NCBI GenBank assembly: GCA_039024315.1
Contig: JBCCQN010000144.1
Span: forward strand, 1-20,703
DNA length: 20,703 nt
Source: JBCAWW01 sp039024315
GTDB lineage: Bacteria > Bacteroidota > Bacteroidia > J057
Direction of reading: 5' to 3'
Shown: positions 1-7,064 of the stretch, piece after piece
Layout: each line of letters starts with the position of its first letter
Numbering within the stretch: position 1 is the first letter of the stretch
The notes under the pieces: model-generated
Databases searched by the model: none
The model's input: the letters and a program-made list of their open reading frames with translations, nothing else
Told to the model about the DNA's origin: nothing
Position numbers and translations under genes: made by a program

Positions 1-336
1 ATACTCATCTGGATGCTCGATGGCCGGTTTGCGGAGGATGGTTCCTGCATTGTTGACGAGAATATCTATTTGAGGGTGAGCCGTTTTAACGCTAGCGATG
101 AACTCATAAACCGCCTTGCGGTCGGAAAAGTCGCATTGATAGGCCGTAAAGCTACGGCCCAAGGCCTCAACATCAGCCGCTACGGCACTACCTGAGCGTT
201 CCAGCGAAGCTGAAACCCCAATAATATCCGCACCTGCCTCGGCTAAACCAATGGCCATCGCCTTGCCAATGCCACGTTTGCAGCCTGTAACTAAGGCGAC
301 TTTGCCTTGCAGGCTAAAACTATCTAGAATATTCAT
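1..336 (-). CDS. kduD: KduD-type short-chain dehydrogenase (partial, C-terminus outside window)
   Basis: Reading from the ATG at 336 to the left edge gives 112 residues with no stop, so only the N-terminal Rossmann half is present. The NAD(P)-binding motif TGCKRGIG is at residues 17-24 and the NNAG motif at 95-98; both are standard for classical SDRs. The opening (FSLQGKVALVTGC) and the spacing resemble 2-deoxy-D-gluconate 3-dehydrogenase / 2-keto-3-deoxy-gluconate dehydrogenase (KduD). The catalytic Ser-Tyr-Lys lies outside the window. It starts 14 bases after the upstream dehydrogenase and is the third gene of a minus-strand operon behind GH117. Inference: it interconverts 2,5-diketo-3-deoxy and 2-keto-3-deoxy sugar acids, as proposed for one anhydrogalactose route in agar degraders. 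SDR assignment is firm; substrate is not. Confidence 0.8.
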   Translation of the reverse strand, partial: MNILDSFSLQGKVALVTGCKRGIGKAMAIGLAEAGADIIGVSASLERSGSAVAADVEALGRSFTAYQCDFSDRKAVYEFIASVKTAHPQIDILVNNAGTILRKPAIEHPDEY

Positions 337-350
337 TGATGTAGGATTGA

Positions 351-1370
351 TTAAGCTTGACAATTGATCAGATACTTCATGCCAGCAGGGTTATTATCGA
401 TTTCTTCAAATACAGATTGAATTTGAGTGAGTCCACTGACTTTGGTGATAAGTTGGGCAAAAGGAATTTGGCCAGAGGCTGCGATTTGGATGGCCTCCTC
501 ATAATCTTCTTCCTGGTAAAGTCTGGCTCCTAGTAATTCTATTTCTGACCAGAAAAATTTGAACAAGTCAATCTCGCGAGGACCGCCGCCATGAATGGCT
601 ACCATGACGATGCGTGAACGCGCATTGACCACCTCTGTCATAGAGAGAACAGCAGCTTGAGAACCGGAAACTTCAAAAAGGCAATCGATCATTGCGGTAT
701 CTGTTAAGGCCGATATGCGATTGACTAGGTCTTCAGTAACCGGATTGATCACTGTAAAGCCAAGATTTTGGAGCATGGCAATACGGGTTTCGTTGACTTC
801 AGAAATAAAAACATTGGCACTTTTGGCTTTGAGCACATAAGCAATGAGAGTACCGATAGGACCTCCCCCCATAACCAGACAGTTTTCACCGGCTTGGACA
901 CGACCGACCTTCACGTCATGACAGGCTACCGCGAGTGGCTCAATGAAAGCCCCATGCTCCAAGGATAGATTATCGGGTAATTTATGCAAAGTATAAGCAG
1001 GAACAGTCCAGCTTTCCTGAAAGGCGCCAGCGCTATCGATACCAATAAATTGTAGATTTTTGCCCACATGTGCGTGCCCTTTGTCAAAGGGATGGGCTTC
1101 GCCAAAGCGAAGCGGCCTAACGGCTACTTTGTCTCCTACTTGGACATTATCGACGCCTGCTCCGATTTCTGCCACTACGGCAGAGGCCTCATGCCCGACT
1201 ACTTGAGGGGGTTGAATACGTTGATCCATGACTCCATGAAAGATGTGGACATCAGTGCCACAAACGCCGCAATAGGCAACTTCAAGTCTCACCTCTCCTT
1301 CTTGAGGGCTAACGACTTCGTTTTGGGCGACCTCAAATTGGCCTTTTTTAGTATAATATGCTGCTTTCAT
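351..1370 (-). CDS. Zinc-type medium-chain alcohol/sugar-acid dehydrogenase lacking the structural-zinc cysteines
   Basis: 339 residues, the usual length for MDR enzymes of the sorbitol/threonine/L-galactonate dehydrogenase type. Catalytic-zinc residues are visible: C37 in CGVCGTD, H60-E61 in VVGHE, and E144 in FIEPLAV. The Rossmann glycine motif GGGPIG is at 168-173, with an acidic E191 at the end of the second strand, which favours NAD+. Relatives usually carry four cysteines in the lobe at about residues 85-106; here that stretch has none and reads RPLRFGEAHPFDKGHAHVGK, so the structural zinc is probably absent. The gene starts 8 bases after the GH117 stop and is followed 14 bases later by the KduD-type SDR. 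Inference: oxidises the C5 hydroxyl of a 2-keto-3-deoxy sugar acid or another galactose-derived acid, with the SDR as next step. Exact substrate unknown. Confidence 0.88.
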   Translation of the reverse strand: MKAAYYTKKGQFEVAQNEVVSPQEGEVRLEVAYCGVCGTDVHIFHGVMDQRIQPPQVVGHEASAVVAEIGAGVDNVQVGDKVAVRPLRFGEAHPFDKGHAHVGKNLQFIGIDSAGAFQESWTVPAYTLHKLPDNLSLEHGAFIEPLAVACHDVKVGRVQAGENCLVMGGGPIGTLIAYVLKAKSANVFISEVNETRIAMLQNLGFTVINPVTEDLVNRISALTDTAMIDCLFEVSGSQAAVLSMTEVVNARSRIVMVAIHGGGPREIDLFKFFWSEIELLGARLYQEEDYEEAIQIAASGQIPFAQLITKVSGLTQIQSVFEEIDNNPAGMKYLINCQA

Positions 1371-1378
1371 ATAAAAAT

Positions 1379-2497
1379 TTAGTCCTTAGTTTTGGCCGAT
1401 TCTCCTTTGGCGACATGGGTGGTTACCCTGCGACCATGAAAACGACGAATATATTGATACTCTTCAGTGCGATATTGATGGGTGAGCCCCCATTTAAGGA
1501 TGGCTAATGGGTTTTGCTCGCTATCCAGCGAACGATTAAGTCCAATAGCATGTGGGGCGCCTTTGATAACCGATTGAATTTCAAAATTGACACCATCAGC
1601 GGCCCATTGGAGGGTGTTTTTCTCAGGGCCATCCGTGGTGATTAAGGAAGAAATTCCGCCATTATAAGGCCAGACGCATATCTCGTGCCCACTATTGGAG
1701 ATAGGATTATATTTTGATTTGACATAGGGGCCTAATGGGTGCTCGGCAATGGCTACCCCATGCCTGATTTGGCGTCCACCGAAGGTGATTTCTTCCCCCA
1801 TTTGTTCTCCTTTGTAGTAGAGGTAAAATTTATCATTGTAATAAAGAAGGCAAGGGTCGTGCACTTTGTGGCTATCAAAGTCTCCCTTTTTCTCAACATT
1901 AAATCGATTGTCTGCTTCTCCCTGCCAAATACCATTGTCAGCAGGACTCAGGATAGGCGTTTTGCTTTTGGTCCATGGACCATGAGGTGAATTTGACCAG
2001 GCAATCCCGATTTGATTTTTGACTCGAATGGTATAAGGAAATTTGACGGTCTGATAGACTAGATAATATATTCCTTCGTGAACAAATATTTCGGTAGTGA
2101 ATACAGAGCGGTCGTCATAATCGCCAGCTGGTCCTCTGCCAATGGCTATGCCTTCTTCTTGCCAAGTCCAGCCATCTTCGGAACTAGCATACCAAATGTC
2201 GCACAAATCCCATGGGAAAACCCGATTTTCGGGAGGCCCCCCAAAGCCTTGGGTACCACCCACTCCTTTGGTGTACCAAACATAGTATTTGCCTTCTATC
2301 TGAATGATTGCGCTTGGGTCGCGTCTTACTACCCCTTCTTCGTAAGCTAAATCACCTTTGAGATCAAATACTTCAAACTCACAAAACCATTCATTGCCGA
2401 TCTTTGGCCAATTTAAGGCTCGGCGAGAGGCGGCACTTAGATGCTTAGGGTCAGTAATTCCTAAACGTTCTAAATCCTTTTCCGAAAAAGCATGCAT
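1379..2497 (-). CDS. GH117 glycoside hydrolase, cytoplasmic (alpha-1,3-L-neoagarooligosaccharide hydrolase family)
   Basis: 372 residues without a signal peptide, so probably cytoplasmic. The N-terminal helical segment carries the SxAxxR pattern (S21, A23, R26) described for GH117 dimerisation. A five-bladed beta-propeller follows, with the family signatures RRDPSA (D60), KVHDP (H213, D214) and NSGHE (H271, E272). In characterised GH117 enzymes the corresponding positions are the catalytic base, metal/transition-state residues and an unusual histidine general acid. The family releases 3,6-anhydro-L-galactose from the non-reducing end of neoagaro-oligosaccharides. It is first in the operon with MDR and SDR dehydrogenases that could process the released sugar. 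The upstream gap contains an agar-regulon-like motif at 2596-2612 in the same orientation. A GH43-like alternative was considered and is less likely given the SxAxxR and NSGHE motifs. Family assignment strong; exact substrate inferred. Confidence 0.9.
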   Translation of the reverse strand: MHAFSEKDLERLGITDPKHLSAASRRALNWPKIGNEWFCEFEVFDLKGDLAYEEGVVRRDPSAIIQIEGKYYVWYTKGVGGTQGFGGPPENRVFPWDLCDIWYASSEDGWTWQEEGIAIGRGPAGDYDDRSVFTTEIFVHEGIYYLVYQTVKFPYTIRVKNQIGIAWSNSPHGPWTKSKTPILSPADNGIWQGEADNRFNVEKKGDFDSHKVHDPCLLYYNDKFYLYYKGEQMGEEITFGGRQIRHGVAIAEHPLGPYVKSKYNPISNSGHEICVWPYNGGISSLITTDGPEKNTLQWAADGVNFEIQSVIKGAPHAIGLNRSLDSEQNPLAILKWGLTHQYRTEEYQYIRRFHGRRVTTHVAKGESAKTKD

Positions 2498-2595
2498 AGT
2501 AGTAGTAAATCTTTAATATAGGTGGCTTAGCAGTAATAAGCCTTATGAACGATGACAATTAGGATATTTTTCTTTAGACAGATGCATAAATTCAC

Positions 2596-2612
2596 TGGAC
2601 AATAACTAGACA
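2596..2612 (-). promoter_or_regulatory. Candidate regulon operator upstream of the GH117-MDR-SDR operon
   Basis: Read on the minus strand this is TGTCTAGTTATTGTCCA, with two TGTC elements starting 11 bases apart. It matches the site before the dehydratase gene (TGTCTAGTTTTTGTTGA) in 13 of 17 positions. It lies 98 bases before the GH117 start, further out than the plus-strand copies. Two more TGTCTA half sites in the same orientation occur nearby (2575-2580 and 2681-2686). The regulator is not in the window. The role is inferred from recurrence and position. Confidence 0.5.
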
Positions 2613-2770
2613 GGGACATATTTTATCCTTCGTCAAAAAATTCCTAGGACTTTATATCGCGCGAAAATGGCAAATATTAACTAGACAAATCCCCGCTCAG
2701 GACTCTACAAAGCAATCTCATAACTATATTAAAAGTATATTCGAATTCTAAGCTCTAATCCGAGACTCGC

Positions 2771-3754
2771 ATGAAACAACTTAAGCTATCTCTCATTATT
2801 CTGTGTTGCATGCTGTTTGTTTTGGGCTGCGAACAAAAGAGAGAACCTGAATATTTGTTTAGAGTCAGCCTTTGGGCTAATGAAGATCATACTTGGTTTA
2901 AAGCTTTTCAATATTTTGATCAAATTTTGCATGAACGTTCCTCGGGGAGGATAAGCGTAGAGATCTATCCTTCTGAGCAACTTGCGAAGGAGCTAGAATC
3001 AATTCGACTTATTCAAGCTGAGGTTATAGATATGACGGTAACTGCTTCCCTGCTCAGTAATTGGATTGAAATAGCAGCTTTTTGTGAGATGCCTTTTTTG
3101 TTGAGAGATAGCTTAGACAAGGATTTATTGCTGAATGGCCCCCTTGGAGAACGCATAAAATCCGAAATCCTGGCCAAAACGGGTTTACGGCCAGTGGCGA
3201 CTTTTGAGCGTGGGCCACGTCAATTGACAAGTAATCGAGCTATTTTCAAACCAGAGGACTTACAAGGTTTGATTGTGCGAGTACCCTCAGTGCCTACTTT
3301 TGTGACGGCTTGGAGTGCGATGGGAGCGAAACCTACCCCTATGGCCTTTTCGGAGGTATTTACTTCTTTGCAACAAGGCACCATCGAAGCTCAGGAAAAT
3401 CCTTTTAGCCTGATATTAACTGCTGGCTTTGCTGAGGTACAAAAGTATGTCATCCTTACCGAGCATGTCATGAGTTGGAGCTATCCGGTGATTGGGGAAA
3501 AACAATTTCAGCGCTTGCCAGAAGAGCTAAAAGAGATCTTCTTGAAGGCGGCTTTGGATATGCAAGCATATGAACATCAACTGTTCTTGGAACAAGAAAA
3601 AAGCATCCAGCAGGCCCTACAACAAAAAGGGATGGAGTTTATCGAAGTAGATAAAAGCGCTTTTGCGGCTCAATGCCAAGAGGCGATATATAAAAGTCTT
3701 TCTCCAGCTATGCAAGCCGTTTATCAGGACTTTGTCAACACAAGACACCGCTAA
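2771..3754 (+). CDS. dctP: TRAP transporter substrate-binding lipoprotein (DctP family)
   Basis: 327 residues, typical for DctP proteins. The N-terminus is a lipoprotein signal ending in FVLGC (C20), so the binder is probably membrane-anchored rather than free in the periplasm. The DctP core GPRQLTSNR...DLQGLIVRVP...SEVFTSLQQGTIEAQENP is clear. R150, R170 and N210 have the same 20- and 60-residue spacing as R127, R147 and N187 of the sialic-acid binder SiaP; the R147 equivalent clamps the ligand carboxylate. An acidic ligand is therefore expected. It heads a dctPQM operon, 3 bases before dctQ, divergent from the GH117-MDR-SDR operon. Inference: imports a sugar acid derived from agar, such as galactonate, anhydrogalactonate or a 2-keto-3-deoxy acid; the ligand cannot be read from sequence. 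Confidence 0.93.
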   Translation: MKQLKLSLIILCCMLFVLGCEQKREPEYLFRVSLWANEDHTWFKAFQYFDQILHERSSGRISVEIYPSEQLAKELESIRLIQAEVIDMTVTASLLSNWIEIAAFCEMPFLLRDSLDKDLLLNGPLGERIKSEILAKTGLRPVATFERGPRQLTSNRAIFKPEDLQGLIVRVPSVPTFVTAWSAMGAKPTPMAFSEVFTSLQQGTIEAQENPFSLILTAGFAEVQKYVILTEHVMSWSYPVIGEKQFQRLPEELKEIFLKAALDMQAYEHQLFLEQEKSIQQALQQKGMEFIEVDKSAFAAQCQEAIYKSLSPAMQAVYQDFVNTRHR

Positions 3755-3757
3755 ACA

Positions 3758-4219
3758 ATGGAAAAATATATTACCAAATTTCTCCAATATGGGACCTTGT
3801 TGAGTACCTTAGCCCTGATTGGAAGTGTAGCCTTGCAAATTTTTGCCCGTTTTTTTCTTGCCAATACCCCGCCTTGGACGGAGGAAGCTTCCCGCTTGTT
3901 TTTTATTTATGCGACCTCCTTTGCCGCTGGATTAGCTTTTAAAGAGCAATATTATGTGCATTTAGATCTGTTTTTTGACAAAATGAGCGCGGGAGTCCAA
4001 AAACTTGTTTTGGTGCTCATTCCTCTCTTGATATTGATTTTGTTTGGCCTGATGGCCGCTTATACGATACCCTTTATTATCAGGGGGCAGGCCGAATTAG
4101 CACCGAGCATGAACCTGCAGATGTCCCTCGCTTTTGGGAGTATGTTCATACTAGCGGCCTCTATTGCTTATTATGCTTGTCTGATGCTGATCGAAAAACT
4201 TAAATCTCCCCAATCATGA
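3758..4219 (+). CDS. dctQ: TRAP transporter small permease subunit (DctQ family)
   Basis: 153 residues with four hydrophobic segments at roughly 12-34, 46-62, 79-104 and 120-144, the normal layout of the small TRAP membrane subunit. The conserved stretch WTEEASRLFFIY...FKEQYYVHLDLF between the first two segments is typical of DctQ. It starts 3 bases after dctP stops and its stop overlaps the dctM start in an ATGA arrangement, indicating translational coupling. It acts with DctM in the inner membrane as the Na+-driven permease fed by the DctP lipoprotein. Nothing is missing or truncated. Confidence 0.92.
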   Translation: MEKYITKFLQYGTLLSTLALIGSVALQIFARFFLANTPPWTEEASRLFFIYATSFAAGLAFKEQYYVHLDLFFDKMSAGVQKLVLVLIPLLILILFGLMAAYTIPFIIRGQAELAPSMNLQMSLAFGSMFILAASIAYYACLMLIEKLKSPQS

Positions 4220-5490
4220 TTTGGATTTTGCTCTTGGTATTTGTGGTGAGTTTGGTGTTTCGTTTTCCGATTGCCTTTGCTTTGGGACTGGCTTGTTTGG
4301 TGTACATATTGATGAGCGGGACGCCGATTGTGGTGATTCCGATGAAGATGTACTCGGGTATTGATGTCTTTGTCTTGTTGAGTGTGCCGGGTTTTATTTT
4401 GGCCGGTAATCTTATGAATCATGGCGGTCTGACCGAAAAAATCATTGCTTTCTGTAATCACCTCTTTGGTCATATTCGAGGGGGACTGGCGCTAGTCAAT
4501 ATTGGCGCTTCAATGCTGTTTGCTGGAATCTCAGGCACTGCCGTATCAGATACTGCTAGCATCGGCTCAGTGATGATTCCTGCTATGAAAAAGGAGGGCT
4601 ATGACGAGGCATTTTCTTGTGCGGTAACAGCAGCTTCTTCCACTGTCGGACCGATTATCCCACCTAGTGTGCCTATGATCATTGCCGCTACCTTGAGTGG
4701 TTTGTCGGTAGGAAAGCTTTTCCTCGCAGGAGCGATTCCTGGGTTTTTACTGGGCTTTGGGATGATGGGGCTCGCTTATTATATCTCTATTCGAGAACGC
4801 TACCCCAAGCATGAACGCAGCAACCTTCGCCAGCTACTACGTGGGTTTATGGATACCTTTTGGGCCTTATTGATGACGATCATCATCTTGTTTGGGATCA
4901 TCGGCGGCATATTTACTCCGACGGAAGCCTCCATCATTGCAGTGCTATATGCCCTGCTAATTGGAGTGGTGGTTTACAAAAAGCTAAAGCTCCGGAATAT
5001 TGCTAAAATCGTGTTGGATTCGATGAAAACTTCAGCTTCGCTGATGGTGTTGATCGGTTTTGCCAATTTATTTGGTTGGATCCTCATCGTCGAACAAATC
5101 CCGCAGCTTATTTCTAGTGAGATCCTCAACTTTACTCAAAACAAATATCTTGTGCTGCTCTTGATCAATCTACTTTTGATCTTTGTCGGTACCTTTATGG
5201 AGACCATTGCCGCCCTCCTGATTTTGTTTCCTTTGTTACTAAAAGTAGCGGTTAGCGTTGGCGTAGATCCTATTCATTTTGCGGTCATTGCCGTTTTAAA
5301 CCTGATCATAGGGCTCACGACTCCGCCCGTTGGGGTGTGCCTTTTTGTGGCTGCTAGCATTGGAAAAATATCAATAGGAAAGGTCAGCCGAGCGAGCCTC
5401 CCTTTCCTATTGGTAAGCCTGATTGTGTTGGCTTTAGTTACCCTTTTTCCGCAATTATCTTTGTTCTTACCTCAACTTTTTCTGGACTAG
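4216..5490 (+). CDS. dctM: TRAP transporter large permease subunit (DctM family)
   Basis: 424 residues, the standard length for DctM, with about a dozen hydrophobic segments. Family hallmarks are visible: FVLLSVPGFILAGNLMNHGGLTEKI, SGTAVSDTASIGSVMIPAMKKEGYDEAFSCAVTAASSTVGPIIPPSVPMII, FTPTEAS, and LTTPPVGVCLFVAASI near the C-terminus. It carries the substrate pathway and sodium coupling of the TRAP complex. It overlaps dctQ by 4 bases and ends 6 bases before the stop of the convergent lipoprotein GH117. No terminator fits in that gap, so transcripts from the two strands may overlap. All three TRAP subunits are intact and separate, unlike DctQM fusions. Confidence 0.95.
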   Translation: MIWILLLVFVVSLVFRFPIAFALGLACLVYILMSGTPIVVIPMKMYSGIDVFVLLSVPGFILAGNLMNHGGLTEKIIAFCNHLFGHIRGGLALVNIGASMLFAGISGTAVSDTASIGSVMIPAMKKEGYDEAFSCAVTAASSTVGPIIPPSVPMIIAATLSGLSVGKLFLAGAIPGFLLGFGMMGLAYYISIRERYPKHERSNLRQLLRGFMDTFWALLMTIIILFGIIGGIFTPTEASIIAVLYALLIGVVVYKKLKLRNIAKIVLDSMKTSASLMVLIGFANLFGWILIVEQIPQLISSEILNFTQNKYLVLLLINLLLIFVGTFMETIAALLILFPLLLKVAVSVGVDPIHFAVIAVLNLIIGLTTPPVGVCLFVAASIGKISIGKVSRASLPFLLVSLIVLALVTLFPQLSLFLPQLFLD

Positions 5491-5496
5491 TAAATA

Positions 5497-6765
5497 TCAT
5501 TTGAGGGTTTCTTTAGCGATGCGGTCTTTCTGATTTTTGTTCAAACCAAAGCGATAGTAATCAGCGGGTTTGATCTCATAGACATTAGAATGCATTTTCA
5601 TCGCAGGGTCGTGAAAGTCCAGACTCAGGTCGCAGTCAAAGCGCAATAAGACCGCATGATTTTTGTCTCTAGTAGTGGCATTGGTGACATGAGCTAATCC
5701 CCAACTGATACCCCGACCGTCTGTGGTATTGGTAAAGGCATCGGCTACATAAGGTCCAGCCGCTACAGGCATCAAACTGGTGATAGAAGCAATTTCAAAG
5801 TTGACCCCATCCTCAGCATACTGGACTGTAAAGTGTTCGTTTCCATCTTTGATCACGAGAGCAGCGATCCCTCCTTTAAAGGGAAACATCGTGGTTTCGT
5901 GCCCTGAAGTGATAACCGGATTAAGAGGGTGCTTTTCAAATGGTCCCAATGGGTTGTCGGCAATCGCCAGGCCTTGCATCCGCACCAACCGAGGATCACC
6001 ATCAAAGTCTGACTTATAATAGAGGTAGATTTTGTCCTTGTAAATCAAAGGATAAGGATCGTGGATAGAATACTGGTCCCATTCCCCTTCTGCACCATTG
6101 GGGATGACAATCTCTTTGTGGGGCGTCCAAGGGCCGTCAGGAGAATCTGCATAGGAAACCCCTACAGGGCAGTCATCGCCACGTTTGCCACTCGCTTCCA
6201 TAAATCCTTGATAATAGAGATAATACTTGCCTTCCCAAACCAAAATATCAGTGGTCGAAACAGAGCGCCAACCTAAGTCTGGCTTAGGCGGACGAGGAAT
6301 AGCGACACCTTGTTCCTCCCAATTGATGCCATCTTTACTAGTAGCGTACCATATCTCTGCCAAATCCCAGTCCGCGGAAGGAATAGTATCGTTGCTATTT
6401 TTTGCTCCTTGGGGAGGAGTAGGGGTACTGCGATGAGTGTACCAAACATAGTATTTGCCATTGGCCTTGATGATCTTAGAAGGGTCTCGTCTCGAAATGG
6501 TACCATCACCACCATTATAATCAAAGCCCTTGAGCTCTGTATATCTAAATCGCGAGTACAACTCGTTGTCTTCAGGACGAGGAGCGGGATAAGCGTCATA
6601 ATTTCGATGCATGGCTGCACTCATTTCCCGATTAGGTTTTTCCTTAGGTAAGACAAAAGGAAATCCCCCCTCGTTTTGGACCTGCTGCTCTTTTTGGAGG
6701 GATTCACAGGCAAAGAAAAAGCTCACTAGACAAAGGCTAAATGATGCAAGTAATAGACGATACAT
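5497..6765 (-). CDS. GH117-family lipoprotein glycoside hydrolase (second, diverged paralogue)
   Basis: 422 residues. The signal peptide ends in a lipobox SFFFAC (C20), so the enzyme is a lipoprotein in the periplasm or on the outer membrane. GH117 features follow: SxAxxR (S49, A51, R54), RRDPSK (D94), SIHDP (H235, D236) and TSGHE (H289, E290), so the catalytic positions are kept. Binding-site segments differ from the cytoplasmic paralogue: DDRSVFTTEI there is GWRSVSTTDI here, and NSGHEICVWPYNGG there is TSGHETTMFPFKGG here. It also has a longer C-terminus. GH117 comprises several clades, some without activity on standard neoagaro-oligosaccharides, so a substituted galactan end is possible. 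It is convergent with dctM and divergent from GH86. Family firm, specificity open. Confidence 0.87.
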   Translation of the reverse strand: MYRLLLASFSLCLVSFFFACESLQKEQQVQNEGGFPFVLPKEKPNREMSAAMHRNYDAYPAPRPEDNELYSRFRYTELKGFDYNGGDGTISRRDPSKIIKANGKYYVWYTHRSTPTPPQGAKNSNDTIPSADWDLAEIWYATSKDGINWEEQGVAIPRPPKPDLGWRSVSTTDILVWEGKYYLYYQGFMEASGKRGDDCPVGVSYADSPDGPWTPHKEIVIPNGAEGEWDQYSIHDPYPLIYKDKIYLYYKSDFDGDPRLVRMQGLAIADNPLGPFEKHPLNPVITSGHETTMFPFKGGIAALVIKDGNEHFTVQYAEDGVNFEIASITSLMPVAAGPYVADAFTNTTDGRGISWGLAHVTNATTRDKNHAVLLRFDCDLSLDFHDPAMKMHSNVYEIKPADYYRFGLNKNQKDRIAKETLK

Positions 6766-6851
6766 AGTAATAGTGATTATTTATAGGCTAAGTCAAGACG
6801 AAACTGCTCAATATCGATATTCCCCTTCATTATGTCAGCAAAGAGGGGGTA

Positions 6852-6871
6852 TGTTCAGTTTTTGTATAGTT
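6852..6871 (+). promoter_or_regulatory. Candidate regulon operator between the lipoprotein GH117 and GH86
   Basis: The sequence is TGTTCAGTTTTTGTATAGTT, with TGT elements at 6852 and 6863, 11 bases apart. It shares AGTTTTTGT with the sites before GH86, the dehydratase and SusC. It lies 86 bases outside the start of the minus-strand GH117 but is in the opposite orientation to that gene. It could instead be a second, distal site for GH86, 193 bases downstream. Confidence 0.42.
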
Positions 6872-6886
6872 AAATATATCTAAATG

Positions 6887-6959
6887 AGCGTTCTCCGCAG
6901 GAAGAAATGAAACTTTACTTAGCTCAGTTGTTATTGGACCTACTCCTGCGGAGAACGCT
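6887..6959. repeat. Inverted repeat, REP-like family copy 1
   Basis: A perfect 16-base inverted repeat, AGCGTTCTCCGCAGGA at 6887-6902 and its reverse complement at 6944-6959, encloses 41 bases. The arms belong to the same sequence family as the repeats at 10081-10209 and 14191-14249. It lies between the divergent GH117 and GH86 genes, upstream of the GH86 operator. There is no T-run next to it, so a rho-independent terminator is unlikely. Confidence 0.75.
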
Positions 6960-6981
6960 TGGATTGAGCTTTTCGCAGTGG

Positions 6982-7001
6982 TGTTAGTTTTTGTCTATAC
7001 C
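6982..7001 (+). promoter_or_regulatory. Candidate regulon operator upstream of GH86
   Basis: TGTTAGTTTTTGTCTATACC. Its 16-base core AGTTTTTGTCTATACC is identical to the site before SusC, and the gap to the start codon is 63 bases here against 62 there. TGT elements start 10 bases apart. The match in sequence and position between two unrelated genes argues for a real regulatory site. Confidence 0.65.
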
Positions 7002-7064
7002 CTCTCCTTGGGAAAGCGATTGCATTTGCTTCAATTGGGTTTCCACCCCTTAGGCTTTTCACTC

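Noticed and set aside
1068..1382. Plus-strand open frame of 104 codons antisense to the MDR gene
   Set aside because: It is the complement of a well-supported enzyme gene, has no recognisable protein features and no upstream signals; similar antisense frames over GH117, GH86 and SusC were dismissed for the same reason.
2524..2542. GGCTTA/TAAGCC stem-loop in the leader of the cytoplasmic GH117
   Set aside because: Six base pairs with a seven-base loop and no other supporting signal; not distinguishable from chance.
6721..6740. Extra ACTAGACAAA match to the operator half site inside the lipoprotein GH117 signal-peptide coding region
   Set aside because: A single half site within coding sequence and no partner element at one helical turn; likely chance.
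6978..7064. Upstream in-frame ATG extending the GH86 protein by 29 residues
   Set aside because: The extension puts the signal peptide at an internal position and overlaps the operator-like site at 6982-7001; the ATG at 7065 begins directly with a normal signal peptide.
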